DNA of 64,000 nucleotides from Jackrogersella multiformis. Its lineage: Eukaryota; Ascomycota; Sordariomycetes; Xylariales; Hypoxylaceae. A model generated the notes under the pieces. The model was not told the DNA's origin, searched no databases, and saw only the letters and a program-made list of their open reading frames with translations. How positions within the stretch are numbered: the stretch's first letter is position 1; each line of letters opens with the position of its first letter. The DNA is taken from positions 744,001 through 808,000 of the forward strand of contig CADCXD010000007.1 of NCBI GenBank assembly GCA_902806575.1, given 5' to 3'. Positions 9,277 to 23,041 of the stretch are shown here, in pieces. The position numbers and the translations under genes are program-made.

Positions 9277-11467
9277 TATGGCCGTGAACTATGGCGAAGG
9301 AATTTAACAAGAAATGACACCATATATTCCCGCACAAGCATCCACAGACAAGTTGAGAGGACGTTTAATAACCACGTTTACCACTAAAAATATCAAGCAT
9401 TCGTAAACCCCTTCCTACCATCTGGCTTGCGACAGGAATACCCAAAAATGATAATGGGATCCCGCACTTAGCAAAAGAAGATTCAAGCGTATCAATTTAC
9501 AGGTTATAAAATGGGTTGGTACACTCATCGTGATTCACTCTCGGATTATCTGTCGCTTTTCTTTCCTGGAAGAAACAATGGGCTGATGCTGCAAAAGCCT
9601 GCAGTTACCTAGGTATAGGAGAAACCTATGAAGCGCCAGCATGAGGCAGCACAACAGGTATCATCCATACATATAGTCGACAAGACACACGAGGTTTGTC
9701 TCTGATATCGTCAGATATTGTTTCACGTCATCGACTCGGAGTCGCGGTTGTTACCATATCCGGGTCGTTGTATCGTCCGATTCTCGGCGAAGTTAGGACT
9801 CTGCTACGAGTGCGTCGAGTTCTGCAACTATTCAGTTAAGATCGTAGATAAGTATCGTACGTTCTTCACGGAACGCAAAGCGTGATTCGTGTGTACCACC
9901 AGCCAGGTTTTCTCACGAGCACTTATCAGGCTCGGCAGGCCGCATAAACCTGAGTGGCATAGCAGACCAAGTATATCCTCCCACATGGCAGTCATCTGCA
10001 GCAGACCTATCGGGGACCGATCCAGTCCAGGCGCCAAGATCCGGGGATGAACCAGAGGGCGGGCCGGGAATACAGGTAGGCACATAGCTGTGGCTGTGCG
10101 TCGCCGTTGTGGTGCACAGCATGAGACCCTTCATGCAGCTCCGCCTATAATGATATCTTATCGAGCGCCGTAGAAACTCTGTGCGGTCCAAGGTCGGATA
10201 GCTAGAATAAAAAAATCAAAGGCTGCAGCTCACTGCTTTTGGCATGATCCTACGAGAACATACTCCATGCAGTCCCGAGGTAGATCATCCAAAGTATACG
10301 AATCCAAGTTAGTAGCCAGTCGGATTAGGTACCTAGGTAGGTAGGTAACTTGTGGACGATGCATTCCCTAATATGTACCTATAGTACCCATTCGGCCGTG
10401 TGCATCTAGTGTGAACCTCCGATAGTACGTTTGTAACCAAAACCTCCTAGACAACTAAACTAACACAAGTGCTCCTATTTACCAAGCTGTATGTACTTGA
10501 TGCTTATCATATGATTGTAATGAGCAGGTCAATGTTTGTCCGGCTTTTGCTCCGAAGTCTCGAATGTTCGAGGCCAGGCCCGCTCACTGGCCTTGAAAGA
10601 CATGGCCAAATCAAACACGTATGACATAGTTCGTACTTTCCGCTGCGCAATAGATTTTCTTGACTGGTGTAGGTAGTTGGGCAGTAACTATTCGGTGTCT
10701 TATCAGTTAATATTGGTGCTCTCATGTGTCCTCAGTAAGGAGGGAGCATCCCCATATTTCAAAGCATCAAGTCTTTCTTAAGCCTTAGTTGACTATTGGC
10801 ACCTCGATTCTTTTTCGCTTCTTCATTTTGAAAGACATAATGAATGTCGGGATAGAAATACCTAAAAATGAAATATTTCGGCTCATCAACCGAGAGCTCA
10901 GCAAATATATCGAAATCTACCCATTTTCATCTGACTGACTTTATCGTCAATTTATCTGGCTGTAAGGTGGGTTTAAATATCCAGAGACCTTGATTTTGTA
11001 AATAAAATGGTTATATTGGATGTAATTAAGCAAATATGTATAGTAATCTTAACGTCGTGTCTTTCCTAAGCCGAGAGAAAGACTTATCGTGAGCGATTGT
11101 AGCCGTAACCTCCAGGTAATACATTGGTAATTGATGTATCCAAATTGAACGGTAAAAGAGAGAAGAGGGTGGTATACGGTCGTACAGTACCTCGTGCTGC
11201 TACAAAGGAAAATCGAGTGAGACTAGCGACGAAGATCATATCCGTCCTTTTCAACGCCATATTCGTTTTCTGCGCATCAAATTAACAAGAGGAGCCTTGT
11301 TATTCTTGAATTTTGACCAGTAACCCTGATGTCTATTATCCGGAATCCTAGACGGGTATTCGTAATATTTCTTTAACAGTCGAACAGTGCCCGTCTCTGT
11401 TACGATCGAAATATGCTTCTGGGGGTCTTGCCTTTCCGCTGCCGTATCCTCGGATTTTAGCATCCTA
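9277..11467. other. Gene-poor intergenic region
   Basis: No gene supported in 2.2 kb. Short open frames (9828-10191 and 10507-10725, minus strand) show no known motif and no sensible splice partners. One TACCTAGGTAGGTAGGTA motif lies at 10329-10346. Confidence 0.5.
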
Positions 11468-12610
11468 TCACAAAGACTTCTCCAGCAACACCAATTCTCT
11501 AAATCCATCCATCCATAATTTGGATTGTTCGGCAGTTGGTTTTGGGAGTGGACTGCGCGCGTAACCACCATAGCCCATCCACGATTGGAGTCCCGCCTTA
11601 ACACCTACCACACCACCTTGAATGGCCGTCCAGTCGCCTCGTGATACAATTTCTTGTATTCTCTGAGCTTCGGGGTACCTGCCTGCCTTATACAGATCGA
11701 TGGTTTCAATGCAGGCTTTTGGTGCGATATTTGCAAGACCTGCCAAAATGCCATGCCCACCCGCGATCAACGACTGGATGGAGAAGTCGGCCGAGCCCGC
11801 CAGGACTAGAAAATCAGGCCTATCCGGGTTGTAGTCTTTGGACTGCTTCTGTGTAGCGGTAGCTACGCGGTTAAGTTTGCCAGTGTTACCGCACGTCAAT
11901 TTAACGCCGACGATCTTGGGATGCTGTGATAGTTTGATAATGAGATCTGATGTCAGGTCCATACCGTTTACAGCACCCGGGAAGTTGTATATGATGAGTG
12001 GTATCGGAGATGCATTGGCAACTGTTGTGAAGTATTCTTCGATGGTCTTGGACGATTGTGCAAACAAAGGCGCGTAGTACGACGGGGGTAACACGAGGGC
12101 GTAGTCACCTCCTGCTTCCCATGCCTCACAGCAGTATCGGATAGTCTCACGAGTACTCTGAGCGCCGCAGCCGACAATAATCGGGATGTGTGAGAAACCT
12201 GCGTCGTTTAATGCCTTTCGTGTAGTGAACGTCACTAGCTGACGCTCAGCATGGGTCAGGTGAACGGCTTCCCCATTTGAACCTTGCGTTGCAATGCCCG
12301 TCACACCAGCCTCGGCAAGTCGTACCGCATGGTGAGCAATAGCATCGGTGTCGATATCTTCGGTCTCATGGTCGAAGAAACACATAGTCGGAACATAGAC
12401 TCCTGGTATTAAGAGCCGTGTCATATGGAAATCTTCCTCCACCGAGTCGTTTTCAAACAGACTACGAGGCGAGGAGAGCGGTTCGGTTAATACCAAACAA
12501 CCAGTCCCCGACTCCGAGGATGTAGCAGCTCGAAAGGGAATTCTATCGAAGCTACCCGTGAAGCTCCCGGTGGGAGATGGTACATCCGGGACATCAAGAT
12601 GAGGTGCCAT
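11468..12610 (-). CDS. DapA/HOGA-family class I aldolase (4-hydroxy-2-oxoglutarate or 2-keto-3-deoxy-sugar acid aldolase)
   Basis: Schiff-base aldolase of the dihydrodipicolinate synthase superfamily, a TIM barrel that cleaves or forms 2-keto-hydroxy acids with pyruvate. As one exon it encodes 380 aa. Core features: GVYVPTMCFFD start of the barrel, GSNGEAVHLTHAER (pyruvate-binding GS-E motif), Tyr208 in IIYNFPG and the Schiff-base Lys237 in GVKLTCGNTG (28-29 residues apart, as usual), then AGSADF and GGHGILAGLANI. Filamentous ascomycetes lack lysine synthesis by the DapA route, so a role in hydroxyproline or sugar-acid catabolism (HOGA1 or LGA1 type) is more likely. The first ~70 residues are unlike the family. 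An intron from 12555 to 12403 (GTAGC...CCAG, 153 nt, in frame) would instead join SFTG to VYVPT and give a more usual 329-aa protein. Family firm, substrate inferred. Confidence 0.85.
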   Translation of the reverse strand: MAPHLDVPDVPSPTGSFTGSFDRIPFRAATSSESGTGCLVLTEPLSSPRSLFENDSVEEDFHMTRLLIPGVYVPTMCFFDHETEDIDTDAIAHHAVRLAEAGVTGIATQGSNGEAVHLTHAERQLVTFTTRKALNDAGFSHIPIIVGCGAQSTRETIRYCCEAWEAGGDYALVLPPSYYAPLFAQSSKTIEEYFTTVANASPIPLIIYNFPGAVNGMDLTSDLIIKLSQHPKIVGVKLTCGNTGKLNRVATATQKQSKDYNPDRPDFLVLAGSADFSIQSLIAGGHGILAGLANIAPKACIETIDLYKAGRYPEAQRIQEIVSRGDWTAIQGGVVGVKAGLQSWMGYGGYARSPLPKPTAEQSKLWMDGFRELVLLEKSL

Positions 12611-15600
12611 TTCTGATATTGGAGGACACAGTAGATAGGACTAGTGGGAGGTGGAGGGGTTTATAATAAGAGGGGGTTGTGATCGGGTTTACGCTTGCGA
12701 TTCTTATAAGACAAAATAGCGAGAGGTAGCGTATAATATATATATACCTATGTATATAGGACTAAGAAGGGTATACCTGTACCCTGACTCTAAAAGAGGT
12801 TGCAGGGAAGGAAAGAATCGGCTAATCAAGAAGAGAGATATGGAGATGAGGAGACAAGTGGACGGATAACATCCCACCTGTATGGCAAGAACGGGAACAC
12901 ATATACTATCGAAAAAGATATACATATCTTGTGTTTCTCGCTATGACCCGTTCTTCTGCTGGTGGCGCGTCCAAGGTGGACTCGGAGATCAGTCATCTCG
13001 GAACATGGCAGCTGGAGGAAAGCCACGAACTCGTGCAGGGGAGGATCTGCAATGCCCGCAGTGTCTCGAGATGCAGAAACAAGGGTCTTCCAAATATTTT
13101 CGTATTTCGCGCGAAGACTGGTATGGATGGCGGACGGAGGATCAATAGATGAAGTTATTATAGGTTGAGCTATCATAAAAGCCATCCAGACTCCGGGGCA
13201 GTATTGTATCTCACGGATGACCTGCAGGGACGAGGATGGTTGCATTGTAAGTGTACCTAGGTACTCATCAGGTACATGCCGACTCAATTGTGTATTCAAA
13301 TGTGGGGGTAGGCTTCACACTGGTGCTGTATGTTAGTGACCCCTCCAATATAATCCGTTGAAATACAAAGTTAGTAAGTAGTCGTTGAGTTGACGACGAC
13401 ATTGGTGATACAGCGTCTGGGAAGCCCAGCCGATTTGGGCTCTGAAATTGACCAATAGAGAAAAGGCGCCGCGTCCGATTTTGCACCTAGGTAGAGCTAA
13501 CAAACAGACTGGTGCCGATGGAGAAATCTATGCAGAGACTTAAGCAAGTCAGAGGGAGGTTCAGGTGCAGGCAAGGGAATTGGACGGAGAAAAGCACGGG
13601 TCTAATCGTCGGAGGCCGTTTGGGAGGATCTCTACTTACCACTTTAGTAGAGTCACATTCACCAATATCGATGATTGCACAGCAACACCATCAGCCCGGA
13701 TATCGTCATAGTCCAATTCATAGGGATTCCGTGGTGAAGCAGGGCGGCTGCGGTACCGGTTGGGTATTGGTAGAATATGAGAAGTGCCAGGTTTTCTAAA
13801 GTGGAGTGGAAGGAGCCGACGCAGAAGCAGACGACGACCGTGCCGTCACGAGTCCGATAGTTAGCCAAGGCCAATAGGCAGCCATGTGATAGAGGATACG
13901 GGATGTCGTTTATGACGAAAGACCCGGCTAGTAGTCAACCGTCTCATCAGGCGGCTGAACACCCAGTGTGGCAAAGCGGCATGGAATACAAGCTACCTAT
14001 GTAAGTACCTGCGACTCGTGGAGGTAGTCTACTCGTTGTTGGGAAGGACGGTGGGATTGTGGCTCTCAGGATTGGCGGGCGGGTGGCTGCAGTGTTACTC
14101 TCATTGAAATAAACTGTCAAAAGTTGCGAGTGACCTCTTCGCAGCTTCATCAGACACCATGTCGTTGTTAATCAACCCACAATGGGGGTGAATAGGTATA
14201 CGTGCAGAAGTATCTTGATCCCCTCGAGCTAGCTAACGGGGAAGATTCTAGGCTCGATATTTGATACCATCATCTCGGAATCAGGTACGCCTAGCACGGC
14301 CAGTGCGTCCAGTACGGCGAAGGTAGCAGGCAATAATGCGGCAAGCTGGCAGAATATTGTTTTGGCCAAGAAGTGGGATGTCGTAACCGTAGTAGTAATC
14401 TAACGCAAAGGATCTTGTTGAATGCGGGAAACACTTCGCTATCCAAGCTTAAGTGAAGGGCCTCCAAGGTTACGACGGATCATTGCATGTCTAAGGCTCA
14501 GACCGGCGCCGGCTGGATCGGCACTCATCATTGGCGAGCTGGATAGTCGTTTAACCAGGCACCGCAACGCTGGGTTCAGGTTCCAATTTCAAGTTCAGCA
14601 GTCGAAAACTAGCATCCGTCAACCACCTGACAGGGTGAACGTGAACCGAATAAAGGACCAACGTCCTAGAGCTCATCTAGAGAGATGAAAGGAAGGCGGC
14701 ATATATGCTTTTTAGAGGCGAAGCATCGCACCATTGCTAGTCATAATCATCGTCGTCGACATTATGACTACAGGTATTTTTATTTTGTTCTTCTGTATCA
14801 AGGTAAACCTAGTACCTCCTAGAGTACTTGATACTGGAAGTTGGAGTTTGGGAGATGTTGGTCTCGGTTTAAGTGATGTGCATTAGAGCGAATCGAATGT
14901 AGAGCTAAAGCACTTTGGGGGTTGTGAGATGGGGGAAAGGAGAGGGGGGTTAGTTGGGGGCGTGCTTAGTAACAAAGCCAAAAATTGAACAAGATCGTAC
15001 CTACCTAAGGTACCTAGGACCTACATAGAACATCCACAGAACGGCATCATCTAAGGTTACTACATAGGTAGCGACTTCCCACGATCTAGTACCTACCTAG
15101 GTAGGTATAGTGTGGGTGTGGGGGAGAGAATGAGGGATGGAGCGAGGGACCCATCCGAGATGTTACCCATCTCTCATTCATCCCTCGGTTTTTCTTTTTT
15201 TTACCCCTCTATTATATTAATATGTCTATGTGAATCTTCATTCTGCTTGCTTACATACAGGTAGTATCATTTATTCTCCAGTGCGGGGCAGTGTCATAAT
15301 TCATTTTGAGATATCCCCGTCACATGTGTCCCTTTTCTCTTATGATCTACCCTACCTGCCGCTGGTAAGATTACTGGCTGCCTCAAAAACCGTCCAGTAA
15401 CATACACCAACACCAATTTTCATTTTCGGCGGCTGATGAGGTAGAATGAACCATATGCAGCATTATACGTACTGTGTCGAAGTGATCGCCGGAGTATGAA
15501 TATTCGTCTAGCCTAGCTGGGCATAGATTTCCAGACTTTGAAATTTTACGGTGGCAGAGTAGTAATGTCAGAGAATATTTTTTTCTTCTTATTTTCCTTG

Positions 15601-16512
15601 CAAGGTGTCATTTCTTGTGATGCAGCGAGCACGGACATTGGCATATTGGACTATATGGCAGCCGAAGTTGCATCTTGTCTCTACATGTAGAGGCAAGTTG
15701 AAGAACACATTCCCCTTTAAGTTTGGTCTCAACGCGGAGGAAGAGAATATCACATCGCGATCCATTACGTCGACACAGGTTTTCCTAATATCCTGGTCAG
15801 CATTATGCTAGAATCACATCATTAATCTACCATTATGAACGTTTGACATACTCCTGACTAACTTTACCATGTCAATTGGTTCGGTATGTTTCGTCCGAAT
15901 AGGTACTAAAAAAAAAACCCAACCTTAGGTACCTAGGCACGCATTGATAATCCGACCTGGAAGGAAAATGCCAGGCGGGATTCTCGCCCTTCGCCCTCAT
16001 ATGGTTATCGCGTGATGCTCGAATAATAATAAATTAAATTAGGTATCATTGATGTATATTCTATAAAAGTTCGATGTGTGTTGAGGAATATGATGACAGA
16101 CCTCAAATCTGATAAAAACCCGGACTTTTGAATCTAGAACATCGCAAACCCCCAAAGCCGGGGACGAGACGTACATGTATTTTATAGTATGTATACTTTC
16201 ATTACGCGAACTAAGTTTCCGGTAGACTGGTTTCATGCTAATACAAACAAAAGTTCTAAGCCACCTCTCTTTTATAGGTACTTGCTTGCCGAGTCCGAGG
16301 ATGGGTTGTCGGATTTTGTCCTATGTATATTCTTACTATAGTAATATTTTATCTGCGTTATTCCATACAATCACGCCGGTAAAGTACAAATTATATAAGT
16401 ATATATTAATACACTTTAAAAAGCTAAGCTCATCCATGGATGTCTTGCTGATATATTTCTCAATCTAAACTTTGATCGTTCCCTCGAAAGGGTGTATAAC
16501 CAGGTTTCAAGA
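12611..16512. other. Gene-poor region left of the retrotransposon
   Basis: No gene supported in 3.9 kb. Open frames such as 12826-13299 (-) and 13512-13799 (+) have no recognisable domain, and overlapping frames compete in the same segment. ACCTACCTAGGTAGGTA-type motifs occur at 14998-15020 and 15091-15108. A possible decayed gene cannot be ruled out. Confidence 0.45.
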
Positions 16513-16823
16513 TGTCATATGGATAGGCTCCACGAAGCAAAGTATGATCAATATATATATATATATTGGTTAATACGAGATATGTTGGAATTTATAAAAT
16601 AAAGTTATTGAATGAGGTTAATTAGAAGATTAGATTAATATATATAAGAATGAATTAATAGGAATAAGAGGGCGTTAACGACGCTTAAGAAGATATTTAA
16701 ATTATATATATATAAGTTATTACGTTTTATTTCGTAAAAAAAGATAAAAGGTAAGGACTTTAAGATTATAAAGAATTATAATTTAAATTTAAACTATAAT
16801 TTTAAGCTTTATTACCTTTATTA
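16513..16823 (+). repeat. Left LTR of the Ty3/gypsy element
   Basis: Begins TGTCATATGGATAGGC and pairs base-for-base with 23042-23352. Its first ~45 bases keep CA/TG/GG dinucleotides that are TA/AA in the right copy, whereas its last ~150 bases are mutated where the right copy is intact. Differences are almost all C-to-T or G-to-A. Confidence 0.88.
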
Positions 16824-19339
16824 TAAATAATTTTTTTTTATTTTAAGAAAATTTTATTTTAAGAAAGTACGTGCCTTTTAAAAAAAAGTTAATTCTTTTA
16901 TTAAATTACCTTATTTTAGCCACTTATAAGCGATTAACTTACCTAAAGAAGTTTTTTATTAAAGCATATTATATTAATATTATTTATTAATTTTATTATT
17001 ACGTATATTATTATAACTATAAAGGAAATTTTATATTTTATTATTTTTTAAATATTTAAATTAAGTATTTATATTTTAACCTTATTATTTATTAATTTAT
17101 AAGATTTTAAATTACCTTCGTTAAATAACGAATAATTTTTTAAGTTTTTAATAATACCTTTTTTATAAAATCTCGAAGTTAAAGGTAAGCATAAAAAAAA
17201 TTACCATTTATAAGAACTTATTAAAATTAAATGACGTTTTAATATGCGATTTCTTATTAAAATATTTAAAATAAAAAATATATCGCCTTAAAATCCTTTT
17301 TTTATTCTTAAATTATCTTAATTTAATAACGATAATATTATAATTCTTTATAACCTTTAAGATTATAAAATAATTATATAAAATATTTTTAATATTAATA
17401 ATATCGGAGTTAATTTTAATAATTCTTTTATATAATTTATTAAACTTTATTAAAAAATATACGATAATTACTATATTATTTAAATACTTATTATTATCGT
17501 TACGAGTAATTAAATTACTAATAAAAATTAAATTTAAAATTAATATAATATGGTTTAAATAGTTTATAATACGATGGTTTAATTTAATTAAACCGGTATA
17601 ATATTAATAAACGAATAAATAATTTACTTTAAATAATAAGTTTAAAGTATAATTATTTAATATATATAAAATAATTAAGTTTAATAAAAAGTTATTAATA
17701 AACTTAAAGAAATGGTTAGTTATTATTAATAAGCCTTTTAAATCTTTTATTAAAATATTAAAAAGTAAAAAATTTTTTAATAAAAGGTAATAAATTAAGC
17801 TTATATTAAAGAATCTTAAATTAATAACTTTTTTATAAAAAAATATATAAATTTTACGTATATTAACGTAAAAACTTATCGTTAATTTAATAATTTAAAG
17901 GCTTATATTTAAGTTACTTTTAATAAATTAATTAATATTAATTTTATTTTAAAAAGTATTAAAAGGCGTGTTATATTAAAAACGTTAATTAAATTAAATT
18001 TCTTTAATCGAAGAAATTTAATATATTTTAAAGTATTATTTATTAAGTATTTTAATTTAAAAGCTCGAATAAAAAACCTTTTTTTCTTATAATTTTTTTT
18101 ACGAGCTTAAATTAAAAGAATAATTAAAAGGGTTTAAATATAGTTTAATTTTATTAAAGTTAACTTTTTTATATTTAAAAGTAATAAAGGAGGAATTCTT
18201 TTTAAAAGGGCCGCCGAAATACTTAATAATAACTTAAGTAATTTCGATTTCGATAATTAATCTTAAAACTTTAAATTACTTAAGGACCTTTTTAAAAGAT
18301 TACCCCGGGGTAATTTTATGCCTTTATATAATAATAAAGATCCTTTATTTTAAAGTAATAACAATCGATTATTTAAAACTTTAAAACGATTAATTTATTT
18401 TTTTACGTAATAATTATTGTTAATTTAATATAACTTAATAAACTTACCGTTTATAATGGAAAGGACCTTATAAAGTTTTAAACTTAATAAATAAAAGTTA
18501 AGGTATACTTAAAAACGTATGCGAAATTTTTTTTTAAAGATTTTTATCGTATTAATTAAATCGGATCGTTATTATTTAAAAAAATATAATTATAATATTA
18601 ATAACGTAAAAATTAAATTATGTAATTAAAAGTTTTTAATACTTAAATAATATACGTTATTATCCTTTAAAAACGTTTTATAAATCTTTTAAAAAAATAT
18701 TATAATTTAAAAAAAAAAAAAAATTTAAAAAAAAAAAAAAATTTAAATATTAAAAAAACGTTATTTAATATTTTATCGAGTTATTAAACCTTAATAAAAT
18801 GGTTTAATAATTTAAAACGACGTTTTAAAATTATATCGTTAAAACTTTCCTTAACGAAATTATTAAATTAATTTATTTTAAATAAAAGGGATTTTTAAAT
18901 ATAAATAAAGAATTTTTTACCGTTATTTAAAAAATAAGTTAAATATATAAAAATATATTAATTAATCTTAATATTTTAAGAAAAAAAAAGCTTATTTTAA
19001 CTTAAAAGCTTTTAAAGTTAAGTTAAGTTAATCGTAAAAAGAAAAATTACTTTAATTTAAGTTAAAATTAATTTTTAAGAAATAACGATAAACCTAAAAA
19101 TAAAAGTAAATTAAAATTAAATTAAAAAGATAAAGTTTAATTTAATAATAAAAATACCTTAAAAGAGATTAATTAAATAAATATAAATTAACGAAAGAAA
19201 GATAAGAAATCTTATTAACGTTATAAATATAATAATTATTAAACCTTTTTTTATTTTATAAAAAAAGATATTAATAGTAAAGATTTATTATTAAACTTAA
19301 ATAAAGTTTTCTCTATAAAACGACCTCGAAATAATAATA

Positions 19340-19540
19340 CCCAGCTTATACCTCCACCATAAAAAAGGGTATAAATAGATGCAGCCTTATAAAAATTATC
19401 TTATCCTTAAATTATAAAAATCGAAAATTCCGATTTAGATTTTTAAAAGGCTTCGATGCTACACCTTATCGGATCCCACGGCCAAACCAAGGTAAAAAGC
19501 GCCGAGCCGCGATAATTAAAAAATCAGCCAAAAATAAGAT
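19340..19540. other. Island inside the retrotransposon that retains CA/TG dinucleotides
   Basis: Within the A/T-only interior, two short patches (about 19340-19390 and 19448-19510) keep normal composition, e.g. CCCAGCTTATACCTCCACC, GATGCAGCC, GGATCCCACGGCCAAACC and GCGCCGAGCCGCG. The patches lie between the gag-like and pol-like parts. They may be sequence that lacked a homologous partner when RIP acted, or a later insertion. Confidence 0.6.
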
Positions 19541-22500
19541 AAAAGTTATAAAAAAACCTTACTTAAAATTAACTTTAAAATATAAACTTATTATTAACAT
19601 AATATTATTAAATTTTAAAAGCTTAATCTTAATAATATCTTTTTTTAAAATAAAGAAATAAAAGTTATTAATTATTAAAAAATAATATACTTAATTTATA
19701 TTAACTTTTAACTTAACTTAAATCTTTTTTATAAAACGTTATTATATCGATCCTTTTATCTTTCGTTACTAAAAAAACTATTTTTTTTAAATTAGTTTTA
19801 AGTTAAATACTTTAAATAATAAATGTAATATTATTATATTATAATGGTAAATAAAAATTTATAAGCCTATAAATTTTTTCTTAAACCTTAAAAAAATTAA
19901 GTTTAATTTTTTTTATTATCGGAAATATTACACTAATTTAACCTTATATAACCTTAAAAAGTTAACTAATATAGCGGTAATAAAGAATATTAAAATAAAT
20001 AAAACGTTAAAAAATATTCTTAAAAAATTCCGTGAATTTATATATATTATAATTAAAAAAATAAAGTAACGCTTTCTAAATTATTAACCTTAAGATTATT
20101 TTATTAATCTTTAAAAAAGAAAGATATTTTTTTAAGGATCCCTTTACGTTATAAACGAAAGGAAACTTAATATATTTAAATTATAATTAAATAAAATAAT
20201 TAATAATAGCCGAATTTAAAAATTAATCTCGTTTTATATAACACTTATAATATTTATTAATAAGTTTAATCTTTAAAACCTTTTTAAGTTAATAATTAAT
20301 TATTAAAGCTTAAATAATATTATTATCCTTATTTATTATTTTATACCGTTAATATTAAAATTATAAATTTATTTTAAAATTGCGAAATAATTTATAAAAA
20401 TTAACCTTAAGTTAAAATTTCATTTAATTAAAATTAAGAAAAAGAACAAATAAAAAATAACATTTTATTATAAGTATAACTTTTTCGAATATTTAATAAT
20501 GTTATTTAAATTAATTAACGCTTTTATAACCTTTTAATTAATAATAAATAATATTTTCTAAAATTTTATTAATTTAAGCCTTTTAATATACTTAAATAAT
20601 TTTTTTATTTATGTAAATACGATAAAGGAATACGATAAAATTATTAAAAAAATCTTAAAAAGATTTATAAAATATTATTTAACGGTTAACTTACGAAAGT
20701 GTTTTTAAAAAGTATAAAAAGTAAACTTTTTAAGATATATTATTAAAGTAAATGATATTTTAATGGCTTAAAATAAAATTAATTATATTAATAATTAAAA
20801 AGTACTTAAATCCTTTAAGGAATTTTAATAATTTATCGGTTTTATAAATTTTTATTAACGATTTATAAAATTTTTTTTAAAAATAATAAAACCGATTATT
20901 AACGTAAATAAAGGAAATAAAAAGGATTAAAGGTAAACCGAGGAAATAAATAAATCTTTTAAAAAACTTAAATCTCGGTTTATTTAAGTTTTTATTATAA
21001 TATATTTTAATCCTTTAAAATAAATTTATATTAAAGTTAATACATTAAATTATACCATTAACGTTATTCTTTTTAAAAAAAACGAATAAAATAAGCTTAA
21101 ATTAATAACTTATTATTTTTATAAATTTATATTAATAAAAATAAATTATAAGATTTATAATAAAAAATTATTAATTATAATAAATTTTTTTAAAAAATGG
21201 TATTAATATTTAAAAGGTGTTAAATATTAAATTAAAGTTTATTTTAATTATTAAAATTTAACTTATTTTATAACGATTAAAGTTTTAAATTAACGTTAAG
21301 CTTAATAAGTATAAAAATTATTATTATATTAGTTTATTATTAATTACCGATTAAGAAAATAAAATAATAAGGCCGATATTTTTTTTAAATTATTATAATA
21401 TTAACTTAAAAAAAAAAGAGTTAAAGATTAATTTATAAAATCGGTTTTATAAGATAAACATTTTTTACATTTTTAAGGAATTTTATTTGCTTTTTTAATA
21501 ATTATCCTTATTATATTAAAAAAATTATATAGCTTTATTATTTTTAATTAAGCTTTCGATTTTATAAAAAAACTGAAAAAAGTAATTATTAACGATTTAA
21601 AATATATTATATAAATTATAAACCCTTTTAAAGACGTTATTCTTTAAAACGATTTTTTATATCGAAAGGGTAAGTTTTAAATACCTATAAAACTTTAGAA
21701 AAAAGTTATTTCTTTCGAATATAATACCCTTATCGCCGGATATATAGGAATGGATAAAATCCTAAAACTAATTACTTAAAATTTTTAATGGTTAAACATT
21801 AAAAACATTATCTGGGATTACGTACGAGGTTATTTAAAATGCTAATAAAATAAGATTTTTTACTACGCTTTATACGGATATTTTTAGCCGATGAAATTAT
21901 ATTATAAACTTTAGTTAATAATAATAATAAATTTTATTATAAATTTTCTTTTATCGAATAATTATAACTTTATTTAAGTAATAATAAATCTATTTTTAAA
22001 AATAATTTACTTTATTTTTTTTAAAGTAAAAAGAAAAAAGTTTAATAATTTAATTAAAATCTTTATTAAATAATACTAAAGATTATATGGCGTATTATTA
22101 AACATTATTTTTAATAAAAATTTTAAGTTTATTTCCTATATTTAAAAAGATTTCTTTAAATTAATAAAAATTAAATCTCGTATAAACATTACGTTTTATT
22201 TATAAACCGACGGTTAAATAAAACGTTTTAATTAAATCTTAAAGATTTACCTTAAAACCTTCGTTAATTATAAAATAAATAACTAAAAAAACCTTTTTAT
22301 AATAACCGAATTTACTTATAATAATATTACCTTATTATTAATATAATTTATACTTTTTTATATTAATTATAATTATTATTTAACCGTTTATAACTTCCTT
22401 ACGGGTATTTTACGTAATCCGGAAAATAAATTATATGTATATTAAATAATATAAATATATTAAGAAGTATAAAAATACTTAAAACGAAGCCGTTAATAAA

Positions 22501-23024
22501 TAAAAAAATAAACAAATAAACGATAAAAAAATATATTAACTTTTTAAAAAAAATAATTCGTAATATTTAATATAAAAAATATTAAAACAAAATACTTTAT
22601 TAAGAAATTAAATAAAAAACTTTTAAAACTTTTTTAAAATTTAATAAATAATTTTTTTTATAATAATAAAACTTATTTTACTTAAAGGTTAAAGAATATA
22701 TAATTCGTTTTATATTTTACTTATTAAATCTTATTACGTTAATAATTAAAAACTCCTTAATCTTAACCAAGTTTTACGTAAGGTAACCTTAATAAAGCCT
22801 AAAAATTATTAAGTGAAATAAGTTATAAACTTTATTAAAAATTAAAACAAAGTAAAGTATTTTATTAAATAAAAAGGTTAACCGGTTAAAAAGTATTAAA
22901 TTTAAGAACTTTATAAATATATATTTAATAACGAAGTAAAAATAACAATTAAACTATTCCATAAATAATACGTTAATAAACTTTATAATTTTATAGTCCT
23001 TTAAAATGCTTAAAGTTAAGCATT

Positions 23025-23037
23025 AAAAAAAAGGAAG
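23025..23037 (+). other. Polypurine tract of the retrotransposon
   Basis: AAAAAAAAGGAAG lies 4 bp before the right LTR. A purine run at this place primes plus-strand DNA synthesis in LTR elements, and it confirms plus-strand orientation. Confidence 0.7.
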
Positions 23038-23041
23038 CTAA

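Noticed and set aside
9828..10191. 85- and 92-aa frames (minus) with several Cys/Pro residues
   Set aside because: They overlap each other in different frames, have no domain, and lack sensible flanking splice sites.
12826..13299. 157-aa minus frame near the gene desert
   Set aside because: No family resemblance, competing open frames on the plus strand in the same span, and no intron evidence; could not be supported as a gene.
18700..18750. A-runs in the interior of the retrotransposon as a possible poly(A) insertion
   Set aside because: Best explained by RIP on A/T-rich coding sequence; no target duplication around it.
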